Below, piece by piece: positions 46,593 to 64,000 of a stretch of DNA of 64,000 nt. The stretch's first letter is position 1; every line of letters begins with the position of its first letter. Location: positions 184,001 through 248,000 of the forward strand of contig JAQFVV010006830.1 in NCBI GenBank assembly GCA_028023455.1. Reading direction: 5' to 3'. Source of the stretch: Epiperipatus broadwayi (lineage: Eukaryota > Onychophora > Udeonychophora > Euonychophora > Peripatidae). Both the position numbers and the translations under genes were made by a program. The notes under the pieces are model-generated. The model did no database searches and was not told where the DNA came from. It saw only the letters and a list, made by a program, of their open reading frames with translations.

Positions 46593-46638
46593 CACCAATA
46601 TATGATTTTCATGCTAAACCAGCACTCATCAGATGGTC
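46593..46638 (-). ncRNA. Hammerhead ribozyme, second family, left-half copy
   Basis: Core CTGATGA and GAAA intact; stem II GTGCT/AGCAT is complete with a G-U closing pair. Stem I CCAT/TTGG has a mismatch next to the cleavage site. The usual 3-bp stem III is lost (ATCATATA for TATGTATA). Probably weak or inactive. Confidence 0.65.
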
Positions 46639-47139
46639 CAGACTATCACCTCTCACACACTTATATAATCAATGTTCAGTTTATATTAAGATAGCAAATA
46701 TTCATACTTTAATGGACAGGCTTCAATCCACTGCAATCTTCAACTTTTCAGCCATCCATATCATTGAAAATCTGATGATGAAAACTCAAATCCCATGCTG
46801 ATGCCAATATTATTGCCATGCCCATGTTGACCTGAAGTCACTCTGACCCCTTATGTATAGGACAGAATCCATTAAATACATATAAAAGGGATGGACAGGA
46901 TACAAGCTTGATATGTAAATATTTGAAAACCAGGCACTCTTCACAAACCTGGGAGCTTAATTGTAAGTATAGAGGATTTGAACTCAGATTTTCCAGCACT
47001 CTTCAACTATCAATGATATGGATGGCTGAAAAGTTGGAGGTTGCTGTGGATTGAAGTGACTCCATTAAAGTATGAATATTTGCTATCTTAATATAAACTG
47101 AACACTGATTATATATGTGTGTGAGAGATGATAGTCTGG

Positions 47140-47183
47140 ACCAACTGATGTGTGCTGGTTTAGCATGAAATATGTATATTGGT
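47140..47183 (+). ncRNA. Hammerhead ribozyme, second family, right-half copy
   Basis: Stem I ACCAA/TTGGT (47140-47144 with 47179-47183), core CTGATGT, stem II GTGCT/AGCAT around GGTTT, GAAA at 47167-47170, stem III ATA/TAT with loop TG, A17 at 47178. Every element fits a type I hammerhead except A9, which is T. Its layout (3-bp stem III, 2-base loop) is the same as in the 397-bp family. Confidence 0.75.
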
Positions 47184-47284
47184 GATTATTAATCTTTTCT
47201 ACATATGTGTGATCATGGGTATCAGATGTATTAGGTAGTGTGTATAGTTGAAGGGTGCTTGAAAATCTGAGTTCAAATCCTCTA

Positions 47285-51650
<4,366 letters not shown>

Positions 51651-51654
51651 CAGG

Positions 51655-53135
51655 TGATTTGCTACTAATTAAGTAATTTTGGAATCTATTTTTTAGCAGC
51701 AGATTTTCAAATTGCCAAGATTAGCTATCTGCAGTCGGTTTTTATCTAGTTAGAAGATATGTCATCCACTGAATCTATGTTCCATTAAATATGATTAACA
51801 TGTAATTAAAAATTTTTGTAATATAGTTACAATTTAAAATAAATTATAGGTATCTGTTTTTGAGACCAGAACAATATCCATCTTTGAATTTGAATGTTAA
51901 TTTCATATTTATTTTATTTATATAAGTTTTTATAATTTTGAAGATTTTGTGGTATTTTATTTGAAAAAAAAAATTAAAAACCCAGTCAAATATATTTATT
52001 TTAACATAATTAATTGAAGAATTTTCAAATGCAAGTCTTCCACATATTTTTTTATTATTGATAAATTTGGTAACAGGATGAATTCCCATGTTCTAAATTA
52101 CATTTGCACAAAAAAAGCTTTGCAACAAATGTGGAAAAGCAATTTTTATTTTGATTAAATTTAGCTTATCACCTTTTATTAAACTAGTCTGTCAAATAAT
52201 AAATGTCATTTTTCAAATCAATGAAGTTGGCATATAAAGCATCATCTTTGTTTTCTAGAAACTCTGTCACTCTGTCAAAGAGTTTATAAAATTGATGTAA
52301 GCAGGAACTTTTGGCATTCAACAAATATATGTATGAAGCAGAAGGTATTTGAATTCTTCAATATTTTTTGTACAATGTTATCCAAACAATCTGTCATCCT
52401 ATGAATTGCTTCTGACTTTTCTGACTGCTTTAATCATGTAATGATTGACTTATATAGGCATTCAATAAGTCTTTTTGCAACAAATAATGATAAAAAACAC
52501 AGAAGGTATTAAATACATTCAAAACCATTTTTTTTAATTATGCAAAAAAATCCTATAGTAATCCAACATTGATTGAATAATATGCAATGGCATATAAACA
52601 AATATTATTCATGGGATTCTTTTTTTAAAAAAACTTTTTCAATGCCCAAAGTGTTAATTTCTTATATTTTCACTTTGATAATTGTTAGCATATAATATTT
52701 TTGACATTTTTTTTCTTTATGAATTATGCATATGTTAAAAGTAAAGTTTTCTTTCCTGTAAGGTTACTTATCAACATGTACAGAAAACTGGCATGGTTTT
52801 AATTAGTTACATAATGAGACTGCAACATCTTGAGCCATTTCATTGATTTTACTGGTTTGTTTAGAGTTTTCTTTGGCTTTTAACAAATAAAATACAGAAG
52901 TACATGAGTTTACTAATTTAGTAAAAACAAATTTGTGAAATAACTGAATAGATGGATGCACAACACAATTTGAATTTAACTTGATTACAATGATGGTTTT
53001 TTTTTTTTTTTGATTTCTCTTAATGAATGCCTTTGAGCTGATTTTAAAAGAAGTTATATATTATATATAATAATCAAAATTCACAGGAGCATTTCAAAGA
53101 AGCCCTCTTCAACAGCTGTACAAATTTCTTGATAT
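51655..53135 (-). pseudogene. hAT transposase fossil, SCAND3/ZBED5-like
   Basis: On the minus strand, crossing many frameshifts, the order of hAT motifs is preserved. SKINEMAQDVAVSLCN (near 52850-52800) is followed by NVFNTFCVFYHYLLQKDL (near 52490, the fossil of a THCVIHR-type block). KLFDRVTEFLENKDDAL and LKNDIYYLTD come next (52300-52190), then FSTFVAKLFLCKCNLEHGN (about 52145-52085) and an FDWVFNFF box inside the open piece 52089-51844. The C-terminal dimerisation remnant is RFSG...KNRLQIANLGNLKICC (51770-51695). These match the hAT group domesticated as SCAND3, ZBED5 and FAM200 (recalled, not searched). It belongs to a different subgroup from the fossil at 35.8 kb. Non-functional. Confidence 0.75.
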
Positions 53136-54332
53136 GAATAATGATAAATCAGAACAGGCTAACATTTTGATTTCTTTAAAGCATATTTTGCTTCCGTTAT
53201 TTAAAAATGTGACACATACAATTAGAAAAGGTGATACTTTTAAAGTCTAAAAACACATAGACAATCACTTTGACAATCTTAAACTTTTATATCATCTTCA
53301 ACAATGTAAAAAACAACTTTTCTAAAATGTACACATAGTACTTTTAATTTTATTCATTATTATAATTAAACAAATATAATACCCCCCCCCCCTCCTAAAA
53401 ACTTTCATTATTTGGTTTCATGCTTTCTTAAGAATACTGAAACTATGATTAAATAATGCTTATTTAATGTACATATTTATCATAAACACAAATACGTATA
53501 AAACAATTTAATTTTAAATTTTCATTTGAATATCAGTAAAAATAATTAACAAGAAATTATGTACCACATTATTGATAAAAATATAATAAATTAATAAATC
53601 CAGATATAAAAAAAGATGTGAAATTACATAGCTGAGTAAGTACATACGACAAGGCAATGGCTACCAGGTAGCTGATCTATGATGCTATTCACACAAGCAC
53701 ATGTCAAATTCATGAATCCAAATTCAGAAATTTATTTATTAAAAAAACCTTTCAAAGCAGGAAAATGAAGAGACCATCAGATGAAAGATTATATTTGAGA
53801 AAATATGTTAACAATATTTTTCTTTTTTTAATTAGAAAAAATGAATCGATATTTTATCCTCTATCTAAAACTAAATAATTCATTCCTAAAGTAATGTAAC
53901 TTTTGCTTTATTAAAATTTTTTGCATTTGATATTCTTTGCTTTTAGTTTTGTAGAACGAATATGATCCATTTTTAAAGCATACTAACTTTTTTATTTTAT
54001 CAACAATTAAAATGTGATTTGAGATGCATGAATTAAGACTGTTTACCTAAAGATAAAGTTACAGTTTTAAAGTTTCTCAAAATATTGTAATTAAAGCAAT
54101 TATTAATGTTCTGTGTAACAACAATTCTACATCACTTATCAAGTTGACACATACAAATTAAGATTACCATGTAAGAATGTAACACAGTGTACATTACATC
54201 AAAGAATGATTTATTAAATTACTCAGTCATAGCATTAGATTCAATCTGTGATAGAGGTTTCAGCTTGGAGTTATTTCCATGAAGTAATAAAAGTAAATAA
54301 TTTTTGAAATATATCACACAATGATCAATTTA
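53136..54332. other. AT-rich interval
   Basis: The segment 53136-53330 may hold the decayed N-terminus of the hAT fossil. A poly-C run is at 53382-53391. No gene recognised. Confidence 0.5.
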
Positions 54333-54660
<328 letters not shown>

Positions 54661-57600
54661 AAAAAACTTTGATATCAATTTGATAATTTTGTTTTGCATT
54701 GAAAATTCAAGTAATTTTAAATAATCATATATAAGTAAAAATACATGTATTTGTTTATAGATGTATAAAACAGCAAATTATTCTTTATTATTTTTTATTG
54801 CTAAATTAATAATAAAATTATAAAAATAGCCACATAATTGTTGCTTGGGAGGTTTGTGATATTTGATTATTCATGTATCAGGTTGAATACAAAAATAAGA
54901 ATTTTAATGCTTTATCTAGCTGCGAATTGTTTTTAAAATATTGATATCTTAATCCATTATATTGCTATATTAGATCAATATAAGTTGATAATAAAGTTGA
55001 GATGTTGAGTAAGTATATAAATGTATATGTCTACAGATAGATATGTAACCAATTTACTCCACATATTGTATTATCACAGCTATGGTTTTAACTTTAACAA
55101 TTATATTTCTGGACATTTCTATTGATGGTATATTCAAATAAGACTGTATTATGAATTCCAAGCTGATAAAAAGACAAATCAGATAATAAAAAATAATGAC
55201 TGGCAAGTATGATATCATCCAGTCATTTTCTGAAAATATATTAAGCAATTGAAAAAAAAATCAAACTTGACCAAATTATTTTTAAAGCTAATTTGATAAA
55301 TAAAATATAATATATATAAATTTATGCAAATCATTTTTAAATATGATTTTTTATTTAATAACAGTGCCAAGATTTTAATCATAGTATAATGAAGGTTTCA
55401 TTCTCTCATTTTGCAAAATACTAACAAAAAATAAAGATATATTCAGAAAACTTCCCAAGGGTTTGAAAACTAAAATATATAATATTACCAAAGATTGTAA
55501 TAAGTTTAATCATTTCTATGTATATATTGTAATGGCATCTAGAGTTGGAATAGGTGGGAAACCAGAGTGAACATGTATAAATAGCTTGAAAAAGTTTGGA
55601 GAAGGAGAAGCCATATATTTTTTTAAAGAAGTGCTAATAGAAGCTACGTGTGTCTTAAATTAAAAATCTATATAGTGTCTCCATCAAGGTGAGAGGCTAA
55701 CTTCGGGAAATCTGACCACTGGGCCTGAAGTCCCCAGAAGATCTTCAATGTAGCTGCAAAACTAAACCTTTCCACACTAATCATGCTGCCAAACCTGAAA
55801 GAATCAATCAAAATGCTATTCAAATAATTTACAAAATGCGTGTCTATGTTTCAACCAAATCAGACTCTACCATGTACACTAAGGAACAAACCATGGAAGG
55901 ATGGGTAAAATCTTTCCTTTTGAACCGCAACTGTCTGGACAGTTCTGAACTTTAAGTTAAAACACCTTTTAAGCTATCTACTATACAATTTTCTTTTTAT
56001 TAATGCTATCTTAAATTATGTAGTAATTCTTTATCTTAATCTCTAGTCTTTAAAATTAGTATTATGTTAACTTTATTTTTTCTTATGATGGTGGTTCATT
56101 TATCAACCTTACTATATATTTGCTAGATGATTATTAATATCATTTATTTTTGATTATATTCCAATAAAACTTCAACTCGATAATAATCTTGTTAAAATAA
56201 TATAATATCAAGTTTTATAGTAATTTTTGCCATTGGAACTAATTTAAGACAGTTCTATTAATTATCGAGTTGAAGAATTTATACAATTTTTACTATTTTT
56301 ATTAATGTGTAATAATAAATTATTAGCTTAGTTTCTAACCTATGCCCTATTTACTTTATCTAATTTACACATTTATCTATTCATATTCATAATGTCAAAA
56401 TGTTTTGCAAAAAGGTTAATAAAGGGAATAAAATCTATATATTCTAATTTAAATTTCATACTTTATATTAATATTCAGGGAGGGCATGATATTTAAGGTA
56501 TAATTAATATAATTTCTAATTGTGTTAAGTACTTTTTGGTTAAAGCACGTTTGACTTTAATTTAACTTGATCAGGTCATCATGTAAAGCATTCCTTATAT
56601 AAAATGGGTTTTATTAATTAAACACAATGAATATTTAATCATCATTTTCTGAATGTTGCTGATATGAGCAATCTCATGCTTTGTAAGCTTGTCATCGGTG
56701 ATCTTCATGTTATTTCAATAAATAGGAAGAAAGCACTTCCTCCCTCACTCTTCTTATATTGAACACCAAAGGTTCATGGCAATGACCTGGCCTGGCTTTC
56801 TCTGTGTTCCATATCTTCTTGATAGGGCAGAATGACTTGTAAAACACAAGCCACCCTCCTACTTAAATCACCGACAAGTCATTATCTTTCATATTCATTT
56901 TTATAGCTCATAAGACGTCAGTACCATTTACTTCTCAGTTCCAGTAAAACCCACTCTCATGCTTGTAAATCTTGATGAATTGATTTTATTAAAGTTGAAC
57001 AAATTCATATTCATTTGTCATTAAATAAGTTCTTTAGTAAACAGTAAAGTTATGCTCTAAATATTTATTATGCATTTTATGAGTTGATTTACGAATGTGA
57101 AAATAAATCTCACATTTTTTTAAAATTAGAATAATAATTTCTGTCAAAGCCAAATACCTTTATCTACCTTTACTTACTTGTCGAGGCATAGAAATATATA
57201 ATCCTCCTATAATATTGCGTAATAGTTATTGGCATATAATAACGACTGCCATTCTTATTGTAAATTGTAAATTCTGTTTTAAAGACCAAAGGTAATCTAT
57301 ATAATCTCAATCATAAAAGTTGAACAAAATATTTATTATTATTAAACATTTTATTAACACATTTGGTTTTTAACTTTCTTTATTATTCAATAATTATTTT
57401 AATACTAATGCTCCCTGTCTGTATTGGCAACCCAAACATACATATATGAATTGACTTATAAATATCTTATATGTTATTAGAATCAGATCAGGGGTCTCAG
57501 AGATCATCATCATCCATTGAGCTAGTTTCTTGGCACATAGTCATGTATCATTGACATACGTCATCCATTGATTTGATCTGAGCTTGTGAGTTGGGTTTGA

Positions 57601-58071
57601 ATTCAGTTTGGTTCGACTGAGTTTGAATCTGACTTTGTGGCTGGGTCTTGTTATTGTGATCTTTCGACCAGTACAGTGGTTATGTTTTTGGCATCCCCCC
57701 CAAAAAAATTAAATTAAAAATAAAAGTTCGCAGATAAAAACTTCTTTTTTAAGAATTAAAAATTGAAAATTAAAAGTCATCTAAACTTTATATATATAAA
57801 ATTGCACAGATGAAAAATTATTAAAAGAAAACTCTATTAAAGAAAAGAAAGTATCTTAAAACTAAATTTTCAGAAAAAAAAGAACTTAAAACATTTAAAG
57901 ATAAAAAGAATGTACAATAATCTAATTAATTCTATTGTTTAAAATGGAAATGATTATTTTAATTAGTCCAAGTGAACTAGCCTTTGGGTATTTCAAAATG
58001 TATAATTAAAGGTCAGATAGGAGAGAAAAAACAATAGAAACTAATAGCAAATAAAAGAAATCTCTCAGGAA
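54661..58071. other. Unassigned interval with GC-richer islands
   Basis: Islands at 55530-55960, 56640-56960 and 57480-57690 are closer to balanced composition. On the minus strand, 55800-55700 reads RFGSMISVERFSFAATL without a stop for about 45 codons, but I recognise no family. They may be old repeats or exon remnants. Confidence 0.4.
57711..57752 (+). repeat. 42-bp shared tail, copy 1
   Basis: Differs from 59633-59674 at one base (GTTCG versus GTTCA). The upstream sequences of the two copies do not match, as when two SINEs share a 3' tail. Confidence 0.75.
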
Positions 58072-58383
58072 ATGGACCTCAGTGAAAAGACCATCACCAT
58101 GACAAAATGTCCACTTGATCCAAATGTTTACTATAAAAGGAAAAGTTTGGGAGAAAAAGAAGATAGAGATGTGATAGAGAGAGGTGTGATATGTGTTAAG
58201 TCAAAAAGAGTTGAAGGAGAAGGGATAGAAAGATGCACTTTCAATTCCTTCAGTTTTTTTATAAAAAAAATGGCATTACTTTTCTATATTGTGGACCACA
58301 GGACATTGGGGGAATTAACACTGGATCCTAAATGGCAAGCAACTGATAAAGATGAAATTTTTAAAACAATAAGAACTATATAA
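58072..58383 (+). CDS. Hypothetical 103-codon ORF
   Basis: Starts ATGGACCTC and ends TAA. The product is acidic/basic in its first half (KEDRDVIERG) with a hydrophobic patch MALLFYIVDH near residue 64, and no signal peptide or known motif. Composition is a little richer than its neighbours. No promoter, splice or homology support is visible; it may be chance or an old repeat. Confidence 0.2.
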   Translation: MDLSEKTITMTKCPLDPNVYYKRKSLGEKEDRDVIERGVICVKSKRVEGEGIERCTFNSFSFFIKKMALLFYIVDHRTLGELTLDPKWQATDKDEIFKTIRTI

Positions 58384-58855
58384 CTAATGAACATTTTCAA
58401 ACAGTAAAAACTTTAATACCAAAATCTTTTCAGTATTTAATAGAAATAGAATTCTATCTGACCAATGTAAATTATTATTAATAATTAATTTTATTTGATG
58501 TATTTTTTTTAAAATCATTTCCATTAAGTTATTTTTTTTTTGTTTTTTTTTTAAGTTTTTATTACGATTTTTTTGTTGTTGTTGTTAAATAAACTTTTAA
58601 TAAATGTTAAACTTAAGTCAGGCATGAAGGGCTGCATAGATTTGTAAAATTATATTAGTTTAATTAAGGGAGGGTTAATCTTGGGTTATTTGTTTCATAG
58701 TTAAATTGGGTTAATCGGTTGGATATATTGGTGTAATTAGTAAATGTAGTGTGAAGGTCTGCTATGTGCAGGATCACATGATATACCACACTTGGGCAAA
58801 ATAAGTCCCATTTCGTACTGACCATTGAAAGCAGACATATTCCCTGATTTTTGGA

Positions 58856-59206
58856 TCACCCCTTTAGCCTATGAAATGGGATAGTAAGATGGCAAAAAGG
58901 ACCGCAATATCTTCCTATGGAGTTTTTTTTTATTATTGTTCTCCTCGCCAGATAAATGTAACATTTCTGTACTGGATGAGAGACAATTTCTTCTCTATAA
59001 CCATGCTGTTCAGATGTGCATTCCTGACAGTATGGTATTGTGCTGTCATATTCATGCTGCCTTGAATATATCAATTTATCATATAGATTGGCGTTGGTTT
59101 GACTGCGAACTTTTGTCCTAAGGTTAAATAAAGGGATATATTTTCTTTTCAAATGCAATCTATGTAGTCTATTCATACTCAACACTAATAGAATATTTAA
59201 ATTCAT
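58856..59206 (-). CDS. Hypothetical 116-codon ORF
   Basis: Open frame from 59206 to 58856 with CQECTSEQHGYREE and several paired cysteines, no recognised domain. Two shorter ORFs overlap on the plus strand (58871-59065, 58936-59121), so the stretch is simply stop-poor on both strands. This may be a repeat fragment as easily as a gene. Confidence 0.2.
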   Translation of the reverse strand: MNLNILLVLSMNRLHRLHLKRKYIPLFNLRTKVRSQTNANLYDKLIYSRQHEYDSTIPYCQECTSEQHGYREEIVSHPVQKCYIYLARRTIIKKNSIGRYCGPFCHLTIPFHRLKG

Positions 59207-59429
59207 CTGTGCTAACTTCTAAAATAAATTGTAAATTAAAATGTAAAGTAAAGTTATAATGTTTTATAAAAAAATTAATGTAAACATACTAAAATAATAA
59301 TTCTAAATTTATATATGTTTAATAAATGTTTGTGAGTGTTATTACTGGCAGTGGCTTCTTTTATTTTTTTAATATTGAAAATATTTTTGGATAAGAATTT
59401 ATATTTTATAAATCTCTGCCTCTCTCTGA

Positions 59430-59674
59430 GCTAGTGGCATGGGCTGATGGTCGGAATAATATATATATATATAAATTAGATCTTAACAGCGTGTATCTGC
59501 CCACTCTATAAATTTTCCAGGTTCAAATAGCCTGATGGCACCCTGTAGTGCAGAAGTGGAAAGACTCAATGATCACCCTGACCATTACAATTGTATGTAA
59601 CCGGCACACATGCCATTACATTCTAATAAATAAAATTAAAAATAAAAGTTCACAGATAAAAACTTCTTTTTTAA
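59430..59674 (+). repeat. SINE-like element ending in the 42-bp shared tail
   Basis: GC-richer body with CAGGTTCAAATAGCC (B-box-like) at 59519, followed by the tail at 59633-59674 that is shared with 57711-57752. A TA tract at 59458-59473 interrupts the head. The SINE call is tentative. Confidence 0.4.
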
Positions 59675-62600
59675 TTCCAGTTACAATATATATATATATG
59701 CATTTTACTAATTATATTTAATGTATGTATTTTAATAATTATATTTATTGTAATGTAACTAATGTCCATTGGAGAGAGTTGCTATAGAGTAATTGGTCAT
59801 GTGATTGCACAAAAAGAAACATCTTGAAAAGATTCCATTAAGGAATGAAAGCCAGGTTGATGTATTATATATATTTTTTTATTTATAGTAAATTTGGTGT
59901 TTTAATTTTGTTTTAAATTGATCATTTTTAATTTTATATGTAGAAGGAAATATTATGGACAAATTTTAACATTGAAATTTGATCATTTAACGTATTTTTA
60001 GTAGTAATGATAAACATAAATTGTAAAGCCAAATTTCTTATCAAAAATAATAATGTCATTGTATAATGCTGATGCAATACAAGACCCATTACTAAAGTTA
60101 GCAATGCAGTCAACTTTTTTATTGAAAGATAGTTAGATTTATAGTAAGTGATTGATTGTTTATAAACATACTAGATTATAAATACTCAAATTAATATGGC
60201 AAAAACATATGGCAATATATGTGCTTTTTCAATTCAAGCAAATAATGATTAAAAGTTTTATTAATGAATGGTATTTTGCAATGTGATGGTATCGCCTTAC
60301 ATTCCTGTGATCTGGATTCAGATCCAAGTCAGATAAAAGTTGGAATTTTTTTTAAGCTACAATAAGTTGTAGAAATATTTTTTATGTGGTCAGTTCATAA
60401 TATATCCATCTATTTATTCAATATTAATAAGCAAAACTGTGCATAATTATTCCTTAAAGAGTAAAATGGGGATAAAAAACTTCACATTTTTACTCCCCCC
60501 TCCCCAAATTTGGCAATCGTAGTGAGTAATATATTGTCCTTTACTGTTCATCTGTTATAAAGGATAACTAAAGAATCTTTTGTCTTGAACTGGTTAAAGG
60601 CTGCTCCATTTTTTTACTTGATAATCTAAAGATTGTATCCAAAATTTAAAAATTAAGTTTTTAAGTTGCCAATGTATTAAGTATTTGAATTATAGTTAAT
60701 TTATTTTTGCTATGAAAAACATAATAGTTGTTCATTTAGCAACTTCTAATGCTATTTTTCAATATGTTGTACGTTTGGAAATTGGTATATACATTAAAAA
60801 AAGTAGTTATTTCAAATACTATATTTTAAGAGTAAAATATCCTCAATATTTTATGTAGTACTACTATTTATAAAAGTTAATAACACTCTCATACACCCCC
60901 ATATATATATATAAATCAAATAGAAGGTATGATATAGTGATTAATGATTTTTTTTCCACATCTACGATTTGGTTTTCAATCCCAAAAAAAAAAAAATTGA
61001 ACAATGTTTTTCTTAAATTTTAGATTATAAGCAGGCAAATATATATATTCAAATAACCAACTTCTAAACACTTTATTTAACTATCCTATTATAGTCAGTA
61101 AATGGTTAACTAATCTTCTTTAGAGAATAAACAAGTGGAAAAAGACTTAAATTACTGCCATCTAGCATCTGCTATTATAATTCTTCTTATCTATTATAGG
61201 AGGGGTACTGAAACAATCTTTGATTTGCAGTGAGCTACTTAAAGATGGTTTTCGCCTATATATAGAAATACTTGATATTATAATGCAAGATTTCCTTTTT
61301 ATGTCATGAGAAAAAAAATCAAAATAAACATTCAAATAAAACTCTGGATGAAAATGTCTTTTTTTTTTTTTATGATTCTAAAGTGTTTGTGAGACAAGGA
61401 TACTTATTCAAACAATAAAAACTTGATCGTTATGTTAAAGTTTGTCAAAGCTTACTTCAAACTTATTATAATTGCTCTGTGAAGTTCTATATTATAAAAA
61501 TGAGTTTGAGATCTAAAAATCTTTGGATTAAAGCTCAAGTGATCACTTCTGGTATTCAAACATTACGACCTCTCAGCAAAAAAAAAAAAAGATTGATTAT
61601 TTTTATTTTATATTATAATCATTCATTCGGATTTTTTCTACAGTAATGGTCTTAGCTAAGACAAGTAAATATATATATATATAGATCGTTTATGTTTGTT
61701 TTTTCATATGAATACAAAAAGGTATGCGCGTGTTGATAAAGATCAGTTTTTGTTTTTGAAGTTAATAAATGTCATCAAAGTTAAAGTTACTTTATTTCTT
61801 TGTTTTGTTTTATTAACTTACATTACTATTCTTAAAAGCAATTTAATAATCATAATAAAAATGTATACAAATTGCTTGCACCGGCTTGGTTTCTCAATAT
61901 AAAGAATATTATTTCCGCATCAGTTAAATCTTCTTTGTTATTGATTACTTACTATTTAATTTTAGGTTTATGAAGAAAAGTTAAATTATCTTCCATAGTT
62001 ATTTTTTTTATTTTTTATAGTTAAGTAAAACAAAAGCTTGAATACTTATGAATGAAAATCAATTTTTATGCTTTTTTTTTACTTAAATATTTTATTTATA
62101 TTATTATTATTATTATTCGTTTAAAGTTGACATTTTATTAGTTTTCTTATCTATTATGCAGATAGGAATGCGTGGATCAGAATTGTTAGACAAAGCACAA
62201 ATTTAAGGGTGCTGATGAAGGCAGAAATAAAGAAGGTCTTACAAAGTATTAAAAAATATTTGAAAATTCAGCAAAAAAAAATAAATTTAAACAAACTATA
62301 AAGAAATTAAATAGCATTTAAATTGTTAATAGTGTTTGTTTTTTGGTTCATTAAAGAACAATAAAAAGACCAGTACTCACAATATTCACGACAAATCCAA
62401 ATCCACAGACTAGTTTTTGGATATCGATATTTATCAATGATAAGCAATTGATTTGCACCTCATAACCTGAAATAATTTTTGTTTTTATTTTATTTATATT
62501 ATGTAATGGTATGGAAGTTAAGCTTTATTGCTTAAATAGTTTTTTTTAGGACTCTCAGTCCAGAAATTTTATATTATAGTAATATAAGTTTTATATTAAC

Positions 62601-64000
62601 TGGAAAACACTATTGATATTTTGGCTATTTATTCCCCTCTCATTATTGTAATTAAACAAGTAACTCTGAAATAAAGAAAATATATGTATTATGTCTCCTA
62701 GTATTAATAATATAAATGAGCAGAGAGTCTCATAATAATAAGTAAAAGATATTTACTCTTAATATAAAACTATTTTTTTCCAACCTTTTGTTTTCACAAT
62801 TTTTATTATAAAAATAGCTAAAAAAATAAAAAGGTTTAAAAAAATTTTTTTTTTTTATTACTGGTTACTTACTGTTTTAGAATTTATAAAAAAAAAAGAT
62901 TTTTATTATGTCTAATAACAAAATAATAAGGAAAGAAATAAAGTTTATAGAGTTGTAAAACTATTTAAATATTTTGCCTGTTATATGATAAATAAAACAC
63001 TCTCCAATATTAAATTATACATGCAAATTAATTTGAGTTTAAAAGTTAGGATATGTGCATTTGAGATCATTAAATTTTGATAATAGAAAAAAAGTAGCCA
63101 AGAAATTGGTAAATGTATATGAAATTGTTCTATCTGATAAAGCCAATTGTCAAACCTAGTTAGAAAATTGTGTAAAGAACATTCATCATAGTTCTGGAAT
63201 AAAGCACATGGATTTAATTTCTATTTCTAAAGCAGTGTATCAATACAAAGCTAGAAAAAAGCTTTTTAGATGTCAATATATATTTTGCAAATGAAGAATT
63301 TTTTGAAATACTATATTTCCTGTGATATTTTAAAAATATAGAAACTGAATAGTGAAAAGGGACAAAAAGCATTGATGTTTAAACTTATCTTTTGTATGAA
63401 GCATGAGTGGTGAAATGTTATTTGTCTTATTTTGGTCTTATTATAAGACAAAACAGTTTACCAGAAAAACGTAATTTTCATTAATGGTGATGATGAAAGG
63501 AAAAGATAAAAATAAGCAATGGAATATAAACAGATTTCATCACTATAATAATAAAAGTTATCATTCAACAGTCTTAAAGAAAACTTAAGAATACAATTTA
63601 TATTCATTGTATTTAATAATAATTCATGTTATTTTTTATCTGTGGATACCCTCAAACTTATTAAGTAATAATGCTTCCAAGAGTATAAATCTGAACAATT
63701 TGAAACTTTATTTTTTTTATATTAGATAATGGAATAGTTTTTATGAATATTAATAGAAAAATAAAAAAATTGTAATTTATATGGATAATTAACAGCACTA
63801 TTGCTAGTTAACAAAAGATATTCATCTCAAAATGCATACACCTTTAACAGTGGTTAATCAGTTTTTAATAATGAATTGCAATCAAATGAAAAAAAAAAGG
63901 TTTTTAGTATTTTAGTTTATTTATATATGGTTTACATATAAAAAAGATAAAATAACCTTTAATAGCCATTTATGATGCAAAAATACTTTTCCAGAATCTC
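59675..64000. other. AT-rich interval to the window end
   Basis: Only short TA, ATT and A/T runs. No gene, RNA or mobile element recognised. Confidence 0.6.

Noticed and set aside
46266-46694. 142-codon ORF and its antisense partner
   Set aside because: Crosses (TA)n into the non-coding ribozyme repeat; chance frame.
46770-46790. CTGATGATGAAA, hammerhead-like core
   Set aside because: No room for stem II between CTGATGA and GAAA, and on the wrong strand for the family's ribozyme.
62202-62228. CTGATGAAGGCAGAAA
   Set aside because: Core words present but no pairable stem II or stem I.

Overview
The window looks like non-coding, repeat-laden DNA from an AT-rich animal genome. I see no intact host gene. 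The mix of Penelope-like retroelements, hAT transposon fossils, a tRNA-derived SINE and very long TA, TATC and ATT microsatellites would fit a mollusc, most plausibly a cephalopod such as an octopus. That assignment is inference; no marker gene fixes the species.

Layout. 0.5-2.9 kb: two nearly identical 5'-truncated Penelope-like (PLE) copies head to head, ending in (TA)n. 6.5 kb: a SINE with a 16-bp target duplication. 7.2-8.3 kb: a second PLE family with an open thumb/GIY-YIG ORF. 8.9-9.7 kb: the tail of a non-LTR retrotransposon. 15.5-17.1 kb: a palindrome of PLE 3' ends, then an array of ~397-bp monomers carrying type I hammerhead ribozymes. 24.7-26.1 kb: a decayed inverted pair of a third PLE family. 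27.8-29.9 kb: a 500-bp (TATC)n, then an inverted array of a second hammerhead repeat family (438-477-bp monomers), which recurs at 33.4, 40.7 and 46.4-47.3 kb. 35.8-38.7 kb: a GTF2IRD2-like hAT fossil split by an (ATT)145 tract and by a 580-bp foldback element with a 13-bp target duplication. 41.8-44.3 kb: a composite repeat invaded by a third copy of PLE family A. 51.6-53.1 kb: a second hAT fossil (SCAND3/ZBED5-like) on the minus strand. The rest is unassigned AT-rich sequence.

How the parts fit together. The most notable content is two families of small non-coding repeats that match the layout of metazoan retrozymes: short monomers in tandem, each with a hammerhead able to cut multimeric RNA into circularisable units. 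Such RNAs are thought to be copied by PLE reverse transcriptases, and three PLE families are present here. The PLE and ribozyme-repeat insertions share one unusual shape: two halves head to head, 5' ends in the middle and 3' ends outward, in most cases abutting simple repeats. I read this as twin-primed reverse transcription into microsatellites, with the >1-unit halves of the ribozyme repeats reflecting circular or multimeric templates.
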